Below, piece after piece: positions 8,489 through 16,007 of a DNA stretch of 64,000 nt; the first letter of the stretch is position 1, and each line of letters begins with the position of its first letter. Made by a program: the position numbers and the translations under genes. The notes under the pieces were generated by a model. The model did no database searches. It was not told where the DNA came from and saw only the letters and a program-made list of their open reading frames with translations. The stretch covers positions 3,594,693 through 3,658,692 of the forward strand of contig NZ_JOJP01000001.1 in the NCBI RefSeq assembly GCF_000710775.1, written 5' to 3'. Origin of the DNA: Endozoicomonas elysicola. GTDB taxonomy: Bacteria > Pseudomonadota > Gammaproteobacteria > Pseudomonadales > Endozoicomonadaceae.

Positions 8489-10132
8489 ATGGCTATTAAA
8501 AAGCACCTTTTGTATGCGGCTTTACTAGCCATACTTTTTCCTTCCAAACCCTACGCTTTTCTCGGAGGCTCGGAGCCCTATTTCATTGCAAATTACTGCT
8601 TTCAAAGATCAGCCTCCTATGACAGACCGAGCTGGTCATGTCCCGGACAAATTATTCCTTCCTACAAAACCCGAAATTTCCGGTTTGAAGAGTTGAAGTG
8701 CTCTGGCAACAATAATACACATGTCCGTTTACCAGAATCCTTTGATGAAGAAGCCTGGCTTGACCTGAAAAACATCAGTCGTCATGAAGCTGCCGATATT
8801 TTACGACAACAACCTTCACCAGCCTGGTCAGGTGAAATACATTATCAAACTTATATTCACTGGGAGTGGGAAGACTGTCGCCTGGTCACTGATGCATTTA
8901 TCTGCGGAACCTACGAGGTTTGTGAAGAAAGAGTTGTACCAACAGAGCACGGTGGCACACAACACGTCAACCAGTGCCATCTGGAACCAAAAAGTTGTTA
9001 TGCAGATATCACAGTTCATGAAAATCAGTACTGTACCGGCGGGGATGGACAACTGGACTTTGATGTAGAGTTTTTGAAAAAAAATGCTGATCACTGGAAT
9101 CCGGGGAGTCCCAACTATGTTGATCGACTTGCCAATGGGTATGACCTCCTGCCCGGAGAAGAGGAAGCAATCACGATCAGTAATCTGAAAAGCAGCTGGT
9201 GGGAGTCTCATTCTACAGAGTTAACCCCAACTCTTATTATCGAAGACCCCAAAAATGAGTACAACCTTAGACAGTTTATTCATAACCAGCAATCTGATAG
9301 CCTTTCATGCCGCTTTCAGGGTCATGACAAGGTCAGTTTTACCGTAGACACCCAGAGAAGAATTGCTTCACAATCACCTAATGCGTTCTCACTCCCCAAA
9401 GCTTTTGACAATGAAGACATTGACCCACTGGTATGGCAGTCCGCACCTGGCATGAATGGTTCAAGAGAAGAAAAAGGCTACCCGCTGATAATGAGAGCAC
9501 AAGACTTCTCAGCAGCCGCCCTCAGTGAAGTCTCAGAAGACGTAACAGAAAAACTGAAAAACATCATTGTCAGGGTTCAGCTCTATGAACCCTCAATATT
9601 TGGAGAGCGCTTAAAGGCAACCATTTATATTGATGAAGCGAAAGCTATTCAGCAAACACTGAATGCCATCTCAAGTGATCAGAAGATACGACGGTCCACA
9701 CTTTGGGAGTTTAAACTAAAAAATGGCAATAACCCAAACAAGAACATCTATAGAAGCTACCTGCCATCATTGTTTTATTATCCGGGAAAAATTTTCTTGT
9801 CGGATGAAGCACTCAGTTATGAGGATAATCTGGCTCCTGATACAGAATACACACTCAAATTAACGGTCTACCAGAAAAACCTTCCCTTCTACCATCAGTC
9901 CTGTGAGTCCGATCCCGATGCTTGGGATTGTAAGTGGTACACCTTATGGGGACTCTTCAGCTCAAGTCGGCATGAAGATAATTATTTTTCAAGGAAAAGC
10001 CTTGATGTCAGGTTCAGATCAAATCCCAATGTTGACCTGAGAACCTGGTCATCAAGCTTCTGGCACTTTGTCAGCTATGCTCAACTTGCGATACCTGTAG
10101 GGGCAGTCGCTCTATTCCTCCTAATGCCTTAG
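8489..10132 (+). CDS. Secreted Cys-rich protein with C-terminal membrane anchor, paralogue 1
   Basis: 547 residues, family not recognised. The signal peptide spans roughly residues 1-23 (MAIKKHLLYAALLAILFPSK, then PYA). The N-terminal half is Cys- and Trp-rich, with conserved short motifs shared with the next gene: SCPG, RNF, LKCS, DEEAW-DLKNI and IHYxTxxHWxW. The C-terminal half is much more conserved between the two (IYIDEAKAIQQTLNAIS, LWEFKLKNG, LKLTVYQKNLPFY, CESDPDAWDCKWYTLWGLF). A final hydrophobic stretch (LAIPVGAVALFLLM) reaches the C-terminus and could anchor it in a membrane. Paired cysteines suggest an oxidised, periplasmic or surface-exposed fold. Function unknown. Confidence 0.6.
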   Translation: MAIKKHLLYAALLAILFPSKPYAFLGGSEPYFIANYCFQRSASYDRPSWSCPGQIIPSYKTRNFRFEELKCSGNNNTHVRLPESFDEEAWLDLKNISRHEAADILRQQPSPAWSGEIHYQTYIHWEWEDCRLVTDAFICGTYEVCEERVVPTEHGGTQHVNQCHLEPKSCYADITVHENQYCTGGDGQLDFDVEFLKKNADHWNPGSPNYVDRLANGYDLLPGEEEAITISNLKSSWWESHSTELTPTLIIEDPKNEYNLRQFIHNQQSDSLSCRFQGHDKVSFTVDTQRRIASQSPNAFSLPKAFDNEDIDPLVWQSAPGMNGSREEKGYPLIMRAQDFSAAALSEVSEDVTEKLKNIIVRVQLYEPSIFGERLKATIYIDEAKAIQQTLNAISSDQKIRRSTLWEFKLKNGNNPNKNIYRSYLPSLFYYPGKIFLSDEALSYEDNLAPDTEYTLKLTVYQKNLPFYHQSCESDPDAWDCKWYTLWGLFSSSRHEDNYFSRKSLDVRFRSNPNVDLRTWSSSFWHFVSYAQLAIPVGAVALFLLMP

Positions 10133-10143
10133 CTCGTGATTAC

Positions 10144-10162
10144 AGGGCTCTATACGAGCCCT
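10144..10162 (+). terminator. Short hairpin between the two secreted paralogues
   Basis: A 7-bp perfect stem (AGGGCTC / GAGCCCT) with loop TATAC sits in the 54-nt spacer between the paralogues. It may attenuate read-through. Its position before 10187 supports the later start codon for the second gene. Confidence 0.4.
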
Positions 10163-10186
10163 TGTGATGAAAAAGGCTCCCATGCC

Positions 10187-11773
10187 ATGATCAGTTTTTT
10201 CCATTCCACCAGGGTATCAATGCTGATACTCTTTTCATATTCTATTCCTGCTTCAGCGCTCTATTACTGCGTTGAACGACACGCCCCTATCGAAAGACGC
10301 AGTGAATCGTGCCCAGGACTGGTAATCCCTGCTAATAAAAGCCGAAACTTTATGGGTGAGAGCTTGAAGTGCTCTGAAGCACATCATGAACACCTTCGAC
10401 AGCAGATGCCTTATGATGAAGAAGCATGGCAAGACTTAAAGAACATTGATCGAACCAAAGCAATAGAGTTTCTTAGGCAACTTCCGGAACCAGAATGGTC
10501 TGCAGCTATTCATTACCCAACGAATCTTCACTGGAGCTGGCAGGAGTGCGAGTTGGTAACATCGGAGCTGCATTGTGGAGCCATTGTATATTGCGATGAT
10601 AACTCATGTACCCATATACCACTGACTTGCTATGCAGACATTACGCATGATGAGGAACTGGCTTGTGGGCATGGACAGCTTGATTTCAATGTGAAGTTCA
10701 TCAGAAAAGATGCTAAATGGTGGCATCCCGGACACAAAAACCATGTCGACATCCTCGCTAATGGTTATGACCTGCTACCCGGTGAAAAAGAAGTCATTAC
10801 GGTCGGTAATCTGAAGACCAGCTGGTGGAGCGGTAATCAGTCAGAAAAACTAAGCCCAACATTGTCAATTGAAGATCCCAGAAATGAGTACAGTTCCGGC
10901 ATGACGATAAACGACAAGCATGCCGAGAGCCTTTCATGCAGAGTTAATGGTTACGATAATGTCAGTTTTTCTGTGTACACTTCCAAAAGAATCACCTCAA
11001 GTTCACCCAATGCTTTTTCCTTACCAACGGCCTTTGACAACACAGAACTTGAACCTCTGATCTGGCAATCAACCACTGGGTATAATGGTCAGAGAGTAGC
11101 CAAAGGATTCCCTCTTATCATGAGAGCCCAGGATTATTCAGCAGCAACAATGAGTGAGGTTTCAGAAGATATTTCTAAAAAATTAAAGAGCATTATTATT
11201 CGAGTTCAGCTTTTCGAACCCTCAATATTTGGAGAAAGATTAAAGTCGACCATTTATATTGATGAAGCGAAAGCCATTCAGCAAACACTCAATGCCATTT
11301 CAAGTGACCAGAAGATTCGGAGATCAACGCTCTGGGAGTTCAAGCTAAAAAATGGTGACCACCCCAATAAAAATATATACAGAAGCTTTGTCCCTTCACT
11401 TTTCTATTACCCGGGCAAGGTATTCTTGTCTGACGACGAGCTCAGCTATGACGATCATCTGACTCCCGATACTGAATACACTCTGAAATTAACGGTGTAC
11501 CAGAAGAACCTTCCTTTTTACCTCCAATCCTGTGAGTCAGACCCTGACGCCTGGGACTGTAAATGGTATACCCTTTGGGGGCTTTTCAGCTGGAACCGCT
11601 ATGAAAGGAACTATTTTTCGAAAAAAAGCCTGGATGTCAGGTTCAAAACCAATCCCAATGTGGATCACAGAACCTGGCTATCCACCTTCTGGCACTCTGT
11701 AGGATGGACACAAGCCTTAGTGCCTATTGGTGCTACCGTGTTAACGCTCAAATACTTGGGAATCTGGTTTTAA
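10187..11773 (+). CDS. Secreted Cys-rich protein with C-terminal membrane anchor, paralogue 2
   Basis: About 528 residues from the ATG at 10187, which gives a proper signal peptide (MISFFHSTRVSMLILFSYSI, then PASA). A GTG at 10136 keeps frame but would add 17 residues including a Cys ahead of the signal sequence and would place an intergenic hairpin inside the gene. It is a paralogue of the gene at 8489: the C-terminal 200 residues are nearly collinear, the N-terminal half is more divergent, and one Cys-containing insert (around residue 150 of paralogue 1) is shortened. The C-terminus is again hydrophobic (ALVPIGATVLTLKYLGIWF). Function unknown; the pair looks like a recent tandem duplication. 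Confidence 0.6.
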   Translation: MISFFHSTRVSMLILFSYSIPASALYYCVERHAPIERRSESCPGLVIPANKSRNFMGESLKCSEAHHEHLRQQMPYDEEAWQDLKNIDRTKAIEFLRQLPEPEWSAAIHYPTNLHWSWQECELVTSELHCGAIVYCDDNSCTHIPLTCYADITHDEELACGHGQLDFNVKFIRKDAKWWHPGHKNHVDILANGYDLLPGEKEVITVGNLKTSWWSGNQSEKLSPTLSIEDPRNEYSSGMTINDKHAESLSCRVNGYDNVSFSVYTSKRITSSSPNAFSLPTAFDNTELEPLIWQSTTGYNGQRVAKGFPLIMRAQDYSAATMSEVSEDISKKLKSIIIRVQLFEPSIFGERLKSTIYIDEAKAIQQTLNAISSDQKIRRSTLWEFKLKNGDHPNKNIYRSFVPSLFYYPGKVFLSDDELSYDDHLTPDTEYTLKLTVYQKNLPFYLQSCESDPDAWDCKWYTLWGLFSWNRYERNYFSKKSLDVRFKTNPNVDHRTWLSTFWHSVGWTQALVPIGATVLTLKYLGIWF

Positions 11774-12197
11774 AAGCATGGCTTAATAAGTGCTTTTCCA
11801 AAAGGATAATCTGCCATTTTCAAGCCCCTTTTAAAGAATGCCTGCCCAAAATAAGTATTTTTACCAGTATTTTCAGGCATAAAAAAACAATCATCCAACG
11901 CTTATTAAATTCAACAAAATAATAGCTGGATTGACCAGAAAAAATCAAAATAAACACCTGCCATACAATGAGTTAAGCACCAGTTTCAACTTTTTATTTA
12001 TATTCAACTTATGTACCATCGTTCATTATTTTCTCAACATACTTGAGAAAAAAGCTTTATGTCGGGGCTTTTGCCCGACCACCAAGTAGCCTGAAAACTC
12101 GGACTTCTTTAACACGATCCATAGTCTGATGGCTGAAATTCATGATGTGCGAAAATAAGCACACTTATAAAAATTGACACAACTGTTGGAGTGGAAT
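11774..12197. other. Intergenic region with one hairpin
   Basis: 424 bases. A GTCGGG / CCCGAC stem with a 7-nt loop (12061-12079) has an A-rich flank on the left, so on the minus strand it would be followed by a T-run; on the plus strand it has none. The last bases hold the AbgT ribosome binding site (TTGGAG, 12186-12191). An in-frame extension to a TTG at 12174 exists but lacks support. Nothing else recognised. Confidence 0.4.
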
Positions 12198-13802
12198 ATG
12201 TCGTACCACGAAGTACTCCCAACAGGTGATGCCAAAAATAATAATAAGCGCAGCACCTTTAATCGTTTTCTCAGCACTGTGGAGTGGTTAGGCAACCTGC
12301 TACCTCATCCGGTGACTCTATTCGCGCTCTTTGCGTTTGCCATTGTCGTGCTAAGCGGCCTGGCTTCCTGGTTTGGCCTCAGTGTTATGGACCCCCGCCC
12401 TATTGGTGCTCCCGGAAGAGCTGCCGACGGTATCATCGAGGTTGTTAACCTCCTGAATGGTGATGGTCTCAGAATGATTGTCACCAGCCTGGTGTCCAAC
12501 TTTACCGGCTTTGCACCACTGGGTACCGTACTGGTGGCCATTCTTGGAGTTGGCATTGCCGAACACTCCGGCCTGCTTAGTGCAGCTGTTCGCTCCCTGG
12601 TCATGAAAGCCTCCAAAAACACGGTGACTCTTATCGTTGTTTTTGCTGGCGTTATCTCCAATACCGCCTCAGAGCTGGGCTATGTCGTTCTGATACCATT
12701 AGCAGCAATGATATTCCACTCGCTGGGCAGACACCCTATTGCCGGGTTAGCCGCAGCTTTTGCCGGTGTATCGGGTGGTTACAGCGCAAACCTGCTGCTC
12801 GGCACCGTTGACCCACTACTGGCCGGGATCACCCAGACGGCAGCCAGAATTATCGACCCAACCTATGTCGTTGGACCTGAAGTTAACTGGTATTTCATGG
12901 TGCTGAGCACCTTTATGATTGCCGGTGTTGGCAGCTGGGTGACGATCCGGTTTGTTGAGCCCAACCTTGGCCCATACAACCCAAAAGAAGCCAGCATCAA
13001 TCTGGCCGAGGAAAAGCTGGATCAGATCACCTCAGACGAAAAGCGGGGCCTGAAAATGGCAGGTCTGTCTGTTCTGGCGGTTTCTGCCCTTATGGCACTG
13101 ACTATTGTTCCAGAATGGGGTGTATTGAGAAACCCGAATACAGGACTGGTTGCCGGATCACCTTTCCTCAAGGGTATCGTTGCCATGATTCTGGTATTTT
13201 TTGCGGTACCCGGCATCGTTTATGGCAAAGTAGTTGGCACTATCAAGAATGACCGTGATGTCATTGACTGCATGGCCAAAAGTATGGGCACCATGGGTAT
13301 GTATATTGTTCTGGTGTTCTTTGCCGCTCAGTTTGTCGCTTTCTTTAAAATGACAAACTTCGGAACGATCTTCGCCGTACTTGGCGCAGAATTCCTGCAA
13401 AACATCGGACTGACAGGCCCCCTGCTCTTCCTCGTTTTCATTCTGATGTGCGGCTTTGTCAATTTGATGATTGGCAGTGCTTCAGCACAGTGGGCTGTTA
13501 CAGCCCCTATTTTTGTTCCCATGCTTATGCTGGTCGGCTATGCCCCGGAAGTGATTCAGGCGGCATACCGGATTGGCGACTCAGTCACCAATATCATTAC
13601 TCCCATGATGAGCTATTTTGGCCTGATTGTTTCGTTCGCGACTCGCTATAAGAAAGACTTGGGAATCGGCACATTGATTTCCACTATGCTGCCTTACTCT
13701 ATTTTCTTCCTGATTGGCTGGACAGTACTGTTCTTTATCTGGGTATTTGTGCTAAATATGCCAGTAGGTCCCGGTGCTGCTACATACTACACAGCTGGCT
13801 AA
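12198..13802 (+). CDS. AbgT-family transporter (p-aminobenzoyl-glutamate type)
   Basis: 534 residues with about 11-13 hydrophobic segments, typical of AbgT/SmvT transporters in the inner membrane. The family signatures are visible: LLPHPVTLFALFA near residue 35, GIAEHSGLLSA, a conserved FAGVISNTASELGYVVLIPL loop, GGYSANLL, and the C-terminal SAQWAVTAPIFVPMLM and TNIITPMM motifs. Family members import p-aminobenzoyl-glutamate or export sulfonamides using a cation gradient; the substrate here cannot be told. The start is the ATG with GGAG upstream rather than a TTG 24 nt earlier. It is followed by a strong GC hairpin and then map. Confidence 0.9.
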   Translation: MSYHEVLPTGDAKNNNKRSTFNRFLSTVEWLGNLLPHPVTLFALFAFAIVVLSGLASWFGLSVMDPRPIGAPGRAADGIIEVVNLLNGDGLRMIVTSLVSNFTGFAPLGTVLVAILGVGIAEHSGLLSAAVRSLVMKASKNTVTLIVVFAGVISNTASELGYVVLIPLAAMIFHSLGRHPIAGLAAAFAGVSGGYSANLLLGTVDPLLAGITQTAARIIDPTYVVGPEVNWYFMVLSTFMIAGVGSWVTIRFVEPNLGPYNPKEASINLAEEKLDQITSDEKRGLKMAGLSVLAVSALMALTIVPEWGVLRNPNTGLVAGSPFLKGIVAMILVFFAVPGIVYGKVVGTIKNDRDVIDCMAKSMGTMGMYIVLVFFAAQFVAFFKMTNFGTIFAVLGAEFLQNIGLTGPLLFLVFILMCGFVNLMIGSASAQWAVTAPIFVPMLMLVGYAPEVIQAAYRIGDSVTNIITPMMSYFGLIVSFATRYKKDLGIGTLISTMLPYSIFFLIGWTVLFFIWVFVLNMPVGPGAATYYTAG

Positions 13803-13811
13803 CCCTGTGGC

Positions 13812-13831
13812 GCCCCTTCTCCAGAAGGGGC
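13812..13831 (+). terminator. Hairpin after the AbgT transporter gene
   Basis: GCCCCTTCT and AGAAGGGGC form a 9-bp stem 9 nt after the stop codon, followed after a few bases by GCTTTTATAAT. Probable intrinsic terminator with an imperfect T-tract. Confidence 0.6.
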
Positions 13832-13877
13832 ACTTAAGCTTTTATAATATTGTTAATACTTCGCTCAGGGATTCTGA

Positions 13878-13896
13878 TAAGATAATAAGCATTATC
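13878..13896 (+). promoter_or_regulatory. Fur-box-like inverted repeat upstream of map
   Basis: TAAGATAATAAGCATTATC matches the 19-bp Fur box consensus (GATAATGATAATCATTATC) at 14 positions by hand alignment and contains an inverted repeat GATAAT/ATTATC. It lies 38 nt before the map start codon, where an operator would act. Whether a Fur-type regulator binds is untested. Confidence 0.35.
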
Positions 13897-13934
13897 ATTT
13901 GACTTTCGCATCTTTTAAGCGGCTTAACCAAACA

Positions 13935-14729
13935 ATGAATGTAACCATTAAAACCCCTGAAGACATTGAAAAGATGCGCATCGCTGGCCGTCTGGCCGCT
14001 GAAGTGCTGGAAATGATCGAACCTTATGTGAAGCCTGGCGTTTCAACAGGGGAGTTGGATCGCATCTGCCATGACTATATTGTTAATGTTCAGAAAGCAA
14101 TCCCAGCCCCTCTGAACTATGGTGCTGCACCAGGGCGTCCCGGCTTTCCAAAATCCACCTGTATTTCCATTAACCAGGTGGTTTGTCATGGCATTCCAAG
14201 TGATAAGAAGTTTCTGAAAAGCGGTGATGTTGTCAACATCGATATCACGGTTATCAAAGATGGCTATCACGGTGACACCAGCAAAATGTTTCTGGTGGGT
14301 GAGGTTCAGGCATTTAATCAAAGGCTGGTTCAGGTTACTCAGGAATGCCTTTATATGGGCATTGAACAAGTTAAACCCGGTAATCGTTTAAGCGATATTG
14401 GGCGTGTCATTGCCAGACATGCCCATGCCAACCACTTCACTGTGGTCGAAGAGTATTGCGGTCATGGTATTGGCCGGGTTTTCCATGAAGACCCTCAAGT
14501 CATTCACTATGAAGGCTATAACGATAGAAATGACTGCGTTCTGAAAGAAGGAATGACCTTCACCATTGAGCCAATGATCAACGCTGGCAAGAAAGGAACA
14601 AAGTTGCTGGGTGATGCATGGACAGCGGTAACCAGAGACCGCCGACCTTCAGCACAATGGGAACATACCATTGCGGTGACTGCTACGGGTTATGAAGTAT
14701 TAACCAAACGATCTGAAGAAAGCTTCTAA
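13935..14729 (+). CDS. map: Type I methionine aminopeptidase
   Basis: 264 residues, the usual length of bacterial type Ia MetAP, which removes the initiator Met from nascent proteins. The metal ligands are visible in order: Asp in VNIDITV, Asp in HGDTSKMF, His in CGHGIGRVFHE, Glu in FTIEPMIN and Glu in QWEHTIAV. The start is taken as the ATG at 13935 (MNVTIKTPEDIEKMR); an in-frame upstream extension of 12 residues is not family-like. In many gammaproteobacteria map is divergent from rpsB and followed by glnD. Here an AbgT gene and more precede it and dgoK intervenes before glnD. It converges with dgoK across a strong hairpin. Confidence 0.96.
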   Translation: MNVTIKTPEDIEKMRIAGRLAAEVLEMIEPYVKPGVSTGELDRICHDYIVNVQKAIPAPLNYGAAPGRPGFPKSTCISINQVVCHGIPSDKKFLKSGDVVNIDITVIKDGYHGDTSKMFLVGEVQAFNQRLVQVTQECLYMGIEQVKPGNRLSDIGRVIARHAHANHFTVVEEYCGHGIGRVFHEDPQVIHYEGYNDRNDCVLKEGMTFTIEPMINAGKKGTKLLGDAWTAVTRDRRPSAQWEHTIAVTATGYEVLTKRSEESF

Positions 14730-14754
14730 AAAAAGCCTCCAGCTCCAAAACTAA

Positions 14755-14787
14755 ACACCTTGAAGGTATTCATTACCTTCAAGGTGT
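14755..14787. terminator. Bidirectional hairpin between map and dgoK
   Basis: A perfect 13-bp stem (ACACCTTGAAGGT / ACCTTCAAGGTGT) with a 7-nt loop lies in the 75-nt gap between two convergent genes. There is an A-run on the left (14727-14734), giving a T-run on the minus strand. Likely a shared terminator. Confidence 0.7.
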
Positions 14788-14804
14788 ATCAGTAATCTCT
14801 ACCG

Positions 14805-15725
14805 TCAGCTGTCCACCCCCAAAGATTCCAGAATTAACTGCGCACCAGACAGGTAAGCCCGATCAGAATCAAGCAACGTGGTTTTAATGGAAAGTTCATC
14901 AAACGCCAACTGGTAAAGCTCCATCAACTGCCCGCTTCCAACAACGACAATATCATCTAACCCCATAGACTTCAGGTCTCGGAACTCGTGACCAATCAAT
15001 AGCCCTGATAAATAACTGCTGACATGCTCTGCCTCAATTTGACTGACCAGCCGCCGGGTACTCGAACTGAATAAGACTTTTGACAAACAACCTGACTTCA
15101 AGGCGGTTCTGACGCCGGTCATAAAATCAATGGAAGACGTTTTCTGTTCAATGCCTGAGTGCCGAGATAAGGATGAATATTGATCCAGCAGCTTGAAGAG
15201 CTCACCCGTAATATATGTGGACAAAAGGCTAACCCCCCCCTCTGCCACCCTGACCAGCTTCGAATGTTCTCCTGGTCTCAGAATCCACCCATCTGACAGT
15301 GCCTGCTCCTTGATGGCACCAATAATAGATACCTCTTCCCCCCTTAAAACCTCGGGATAATCTTCCCCCGTGTGCAAAATACCCGGTACTATAAACACAT
15401 TTTTCAACTGGTTGGTAGGAACCGTGACTACCCCCCCCTGAATCTCAACACTGGAACAAGGCGTGTGAATATAGGGCGCCTCTACCCAACCCTCTCTAGC
15501 TCCCACCAGCCCTGAAAGAATGATTGGAAACTCACCATGAGCAGATAACCATGAGTCAATCAACTGCCTTAATGTGACCTCAAATGCCTGATCCTCAACC
15601 TTAAGTACCCCCTGCTCACCAGCCTTAGTATCTACCAGGTTTCCTTTTTTAATCAGAAAAGCCTTGTAACTATCGGCTCCCCAGTCAACTGCAGCCCATA
15701 TTTGACCAGAAGAAAATATACTCAT
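14805..15725 (-). CDS. dgoK: 2-dehydro-3-deoxygalactonokinase (DgoK family)
   Basis: 306 residues of the DgoK family (COG3734-type sugar kinase of the hexokinase/actin fold). The enzyme phosphorylates 2-keto-3-deoxy-galactonate in the De Ley-Doudoroff pathway. Family segments seen: AAVDWGADSYKAFL (phosphate 1 loop, where members often have WGTSS), LSGLVGAREGWVEAPY, VPGI, VLRGEEVSIIGA and LRPGEHSKLVRV. No aldolase (dgoA) or dehydratase is nearby, so the gene is an orphan and its true substrate may differ. It sits on the opposite strand between map and glnD, an insertion into a normally tight pair. Confidence 0.8.
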   Translation of the reverse strand: MSIFSSGQIWAAVDWGADSYKAFLIKKGNLVDTKAGEQGVLKVEDQAFEVTLRQLIDSWLSAHGEFPIILSGLVGAREGWVEAPYIHTPCSSVEIQGGVVTVPTNQLKNVFIVPGILHTGEDYPEVLRGEEVSIIGAIKEQALSDGWILRPGEHSKLVRVAEGGVSLLSTYITGELFKLLDQYSSLSRHSGIEQKTSSIDFMTGVRTALKSGCLSKVLFSSSTRRLVSQIEAEHVSSYLSGLLIGHEFRDLKSMGLDDIVVVGSGQLMELYQLAFDELSIKTTLLDSDRAYLSGAQLILESLGVDS

Positions 15726-16007
15726 AGTGACGTATTACTCATGCAGAAAATGCAATGAAAATAAAACAGGAGGCAGACACATTCGATTCATATTTAAGCG
15801 TTACAAGCCATTATAGTACTGATTTTTTCCACCAATCCCCTTAAAATACTCATAAGTAGCTGAGCAAAAAAATCAGAAATGCTCAATTCCGTTTGCATAG
15901 CCACTTAATCAGGTTCAATAAACTCTCCCGATCAGGTCTTGAATCAACCAGTCCATTTTATGAGTCAGAAACAGCCCTGAGCCAACAATAAAAGACAGAA
16001 GCCTATA

